From positions 4,513,178 through 4,577,177 of the forward strand of contig NZ_CP036263.1 of the NCBI RefSeq assembly GCF_007741515.1: a DNA stretch of 64,000 nt. Direction: 5' to 3'. The position numbers were made by a program, and so were the translations under genes. Below are positions 61,785 to 64,000 of this stretch, piece after piece. Numbering within the stretch: the stretch's first letter is position 1; each line of letters begins with the position of its first letter. Source of the DNA: Adhaeretor mobilis. GTDB lineage: Bacteria; Planctomycetota; Planctomycetia; Pirellulales; Lacipirellulaceae. The notes beneath the pieces are model-generated. The model made no database searches. It saw only the letters and a program-made list of their open reading frames with translations, and was not told where the DNA came from.

Positions 61785-63296
61785 CTAAACCGATTCCTCC
61801 TTGTTCTCGTCGTCGGAGTCTGCCGTCGGTTCAGCGGCGGGCCCATCCTTAGCAGGCGACTCAGGTTCAGAGGACGAATCTCCTTCAGTTGCTGGCTCTA
61901 CTGTTTCGGTTGCAACTTCCGCTCCGTCGTCGGTCTCATTGGTGTCAGTCTCGCCGGCGCCGGACTCGCTGGCGCTAGCTTCTCCCTCAGCGGGTGGCTC
62001 GGTTCCAGCTTCTGCTCCGTCAGCTTCAATACCTTCGGCTTCTGCTTTCTCAGCAGCTAGGGCAGCTTCCGCTTCAGCGTGCTGTTCTTCGATCTTTGCG
62101 AGACGATCTTCCTCACGTTTGCGTTTGCGTGCTTCTTGGGCAGCGGCCTCGGCCTCTTCGGCTAGCGATTCCGCTTGTTCGACTATCTTATCAACTTGCT
62201 CCTCGGTGAGGCCGCCCATTTCCATGAGGGCATCGGGCTCTATTATCGACAGGTCGTCGTAGCTAAGGAAGCCTTCCTCGACCAATCGCTCGGCCACTTC
62301 CACCTCTAACCCATCCAAAGCACTAAACCCACCCACAGCACGATCAATGGACTCGGCCAACTCGTCCTGGGTCATGATCTCGATATCCCAGCCAGAGAGT
62401 TTACTAGCGAGGCGAACATTCTGACCGCGGCGGCCAATGGCCAGCGAAAGCTGATCTTCCCGCACCAACACAATCGCCCGACCGAGCATTTTACACAGGA
62501 TCACCTGCTCAACTTCGGCCGGCTGTAAGGCGTTGGGAATGAGTATTTCCAGATTATCGTCCCAGCGGACGATATCGATGCGTTCCCCCGCTAGTTCATC
62601 AACAATGTTCTTGATGCGATTGCCACGCACACCAACGCAAGCACCTACGCAATCAACCCGCGCATCGCTGCTGCTCACAGCTACCTTAGAGCGATAACCG
62701 GGCTCACGCGACATGGCTCGTACTTCAATGACGCCGTCTATGATCTCAGGGATTTCTTGTTCAAAAAGTCGCTGAACCAACTGGGGACGCGTGCGACTGA
62801 GAATCACCTTTACACGACTACCTGCCTTGCGAACTTCAAAAACTGTGGCGCGAACACGTTCGTTCACGTGATGCGTCTCACCGGGAATTTGCTCGCTGCG
62901 AGGGAGAATTGCTTCCACGTTAGTCAGCGTTACGGTCGCAGCGCCACCGTCGTAACGATGAATCAGCCCGCTCACAATTTCGCCAATTAGGTCGCTGTAC
63001 TCGTCGTACAGGGCATCGCGTTCCGCTTCGCGAATCTTCTGAATCATCACTTGCTTGGCGGTCTGAGCACCAATGCGACCGACGGTCTCTTCAGAATCTA
63101 GCACTTCGCCGTTGTGAGTGGCAGCAATCTCGCCGCTATCACGATCGATACTAACCTCGATCTCTTCCTCTTCGCCGTAGTGCTTCTTTGCTGCTGAGAC
63201 TAGCGCAGCTTCGATCCCCTCGAAAACAATTTCCTTTTCGATGTTCTTGTCGCGATGGATAGCATCGACGATGCGGAGCACTTCAGAGGGGTTCAT
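61785..63296 (-). CDS. nusA: Transcription termination/antitermination factor NusA
   Basis: A 503-aa protein. The N-terminal RNA-polymerase-binding domain begins [20 protein letters not shown]; the S1 domain contains [21 protein letters not shown]1 and KH2 contain [20 protein letters not shown] and [22 protein letters not shown]-terminal region has a helix-hairpin-helix-like segment ([20 protein letters not shown]) and an acidic Glu/Ala/Asp-rich tail of about 120 residues, longer than in most bacteria. It starts the nusA-infB-rbfA run. Confidence 0.95.
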   Translation of the reverse strand: MNPSEVLRIVDAIHRDKNIEKEIVFEGIEAALVSAAKKHYGEEEEIEVSIDRDSGEIAATHNGEVLDSEETVGRIGAQTAKQVMIQKIREAERDALYDEYSDLIGEIVSGLIHRYDGGAATVTLTNVEAILPRSEQIPGETHHVNERVRATVFEVRKAGSRVKVILSRTRPQLVQRLFEQEIPEIIDGVIEVRAMSREPGYRSKVAVSSSDARVDCVGACVGVRGNRIKNIVDELAGERIDIVRWDDNLEILIPNALQPAEVEQVILCKMLGRAIVLVREDQLSLAIGRRGQNVRLASKLSGWDIEIMTQDELAESIDRAVGGFSALDGLEVEVAERLVEEGFLSYDDLSIIEPDALMEMGGLTEEQVDKIVEQAESLAEEAEAAAQEARKRKREEDRLAKIEEQHAEAEAALAAEKAEAEGIEADGAEAGTEPPAEGEASASESGAGETDTNETDDGAEVATETVEPATEGDSSSEPESPAKDGPAAEPTADSDDENKEESV

Positions 63297-63555
63297 ATTG
63301 AGAAAGATCCTTTCGCGGCGTATTCGCCCGCCGCGTGCGGCACAGTCAAGTTGTCAGATTGTGAGTCAGGTTTTTCAGGTTGTACATCCAGAGAGCCTTA
63401 ATGCCGTGAAACACCGCAAGACCTCCCCCCGCACTCGCTACCCCAAAGGAGCCGCGAAACGTCGAAAGGCCTTAGAGGTCAACGACTTAAAGCACTCTAT
63501 AGTCTGGCTACTCTACGATGGGTTTGCCGACGTGTCAATGGGCAGGGCAATGTGG

Positions 63556-63598
63556 GTCTCGGCTAAGCGGCAAGCCTGGCTTGCCGCCTAGCCGAGAC
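63556..63598. repeat. Near-perfect 43-bp hairpin upstream of nusA
   Basis: GTCTCGGCTAAGCGGCAAGC-C pairs with its complement GGCTTGCCGCCTAGCCGAGAC with one mismatch, giving a stem of about 21 bp with hardly any loop. No T-run on either side. It lies 18 bp after the stop of the beta-ketoacyl synthase-like gene. It could be a transcription end signal, or a repetitive palindromic element. The rest of the 63297-63616 gap shows no gene, and there is no rimP. Confidence 0.55.
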
Positions 63599-63616
63599 GA
63601 AGTGACTGAGCTGGGC

Positions 63617-64000
63617 TCAACCGCGCCCCACAACCAGCGCCGCCGCTTGCCCCTGTGGCGTGACGCTCAGCTTCAAGAAGCTCTCTCCGGCGGGCGAGCC
63701 CTCGCTGGCGATGCTCACCGGGCAGTTTTCATCCGGTGACTGGAAATTTAGTGTTTCAAAGAGCTTTCCCTCGCCAAGTGCCATGACGCTCGCCACTAGC
63801 TCGACGACGCTACTCGCCGCTCCCAAATTACCGAAGTAGCTCTTTGCCGCCACAACGGACGCTTCGCTTCCTGTTTCGCCGCCCAATGATCTTAGCGCCT
63901 TTGCTTCCGCCGCATCAGCTTTAGTTGTGCCTAGCCCATGAGCCGAGATGTGCCCAAGTGCATCAAATTCGAGAGAAGCATCGTCCAACGCAGCGGCTGC
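63617..64000 (-). CDS. Beta-ketoacyl synthase-like protein, C-terminal part
   Basis: About 127 C-terminal residues; the 5' part lies outside the window. HISAHGLGTTKADAAEAKAL carries the first catalytic-type His, and AAKSYFGNLGAASSVVELVA matches the region where KAS I/II enzymes have GH (KSLTGHSLGAAG); here the His is Asn. So it may be a chain-length-factor-like or inactive partner, or a condensing enzyme with a Cys-His-Asn set. It sits upstream of nusA and reads the same way. The Cys region is not visible. Confidence 0.75.
   Translation of the reverse strand, partial: AAAALDDASLEFDALGHISAHGLGTTKADAAEAKALRSLGGETGSEASVVAAKSYFGNLGAASSVVELVASVMALGEGKLFETLNFQSPDENCPVSIASEGSPAGESFLKLSVTPQGQAAALVVGRG

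Noticed and set aside
1-64000. CRISPR arrays and rRNA genes
   Set aside because: No regularly spaced repeats of 20-40 bp and no rRNA-like conserved stretches were found; the inverted repeats at 49.6-54.5 kb are attC sites with differing sequences, not CRISPR.

Overview
The window reads as a chromosomal segment of a planctomycete, most likely of the Pirellulales. The clues are secreted proteins that combine dockerin-type repeats with a PEP-CTERM tail, exported Gfo/Idh/MocA-type proteins (one with a twin-arginine signal), a DUF4838 protein, a DUF1573 protein beside a multihaem cytochrome, and a very Lys-rich HhH protein next to the nusA-infB-rbfA genes. Species cannot be fixed from sequence alone.

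Layout. 1-8726: a sugar or sugar-acid catabolism cluster on the + strand (exported Gfo/Idh oxidoreductase, DUF4838 protein, enolase-superfamily enzyme, second Gfo/Idh-like protein, Nramp-fold transporter that lacks the metal ligands). 8.8-17.2 kb: an accessory island with a lone LuxR-type HTH, an ArdC-like antirestriction protein, small plasmid-type proteins, a decayed IS21 element that cuts off the 5' part of a nuclease-like gene, and a tyrosine integrase whose 5' end faces a tRNA-Leu(CAA) gene. 17.3-30.4 kb: housekeeping and cell-surface genes (GNAT, methyltransferase, a DUF2071 pseudogene, glycosyltransferases, heptosyltransferase waaF, C45 peptidase, xylose isomerase, two tandem secreted cyclophilin-dockerin-PEP-CTERM proteins, a lipoprotein lipase). 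30.3-41.6 kb: a compact phosphate block on the - strand (phoR, pstS, pstC, pstA, pstB, phoU, phoB, preceded by a Na/Pi cotransporter and a CBS protein), a candidate Pho box of three 11-bp repeats before pstS, and a fragment of a PPK2 polyphosphate kinase gene. 41.9-48.9 kb: an ornithine-cyclodeaminase-family enzyme, a 4Fe-4S protein, DUF1573 protein, cytochrome c / 5'-nucleotidase-like fusion, HAD phosphatase and a small His/Tyr-rich protein.

The standout feature is at 49.65-56.24 kb: a chromosomal integron. An integron integrase gene (intI, + strand) faces away from nine single-gene cassettes, all on the - strand. Each cassette is followed by an imperfect inverted repeat of 89-132 bp with core-like ends, which are attC sites; for the ninth only one half is recognisable. 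Several cassette genes take their stop codon, and one its last 15 residues, from the attC site. The integrase reading frame is broken by a 14-bp intrusion between its HxxR box and its catalytic tyrosine, so the array is probably frozen. The cassettes encode no recognisable resistance gene: they carry membrane proteins, SnoaL-like, VOC/PhnB-like, DinB-like and DUF167 proteins and unknowns.

56.2-64 kb: yebC, a Lys-tailed HhH-GPD-like protein, rbfA, infB, nusA and the 3' end of a beta-ketoacyl synthase-like gene. No rRNA genes or CRISPR arrays were seen.
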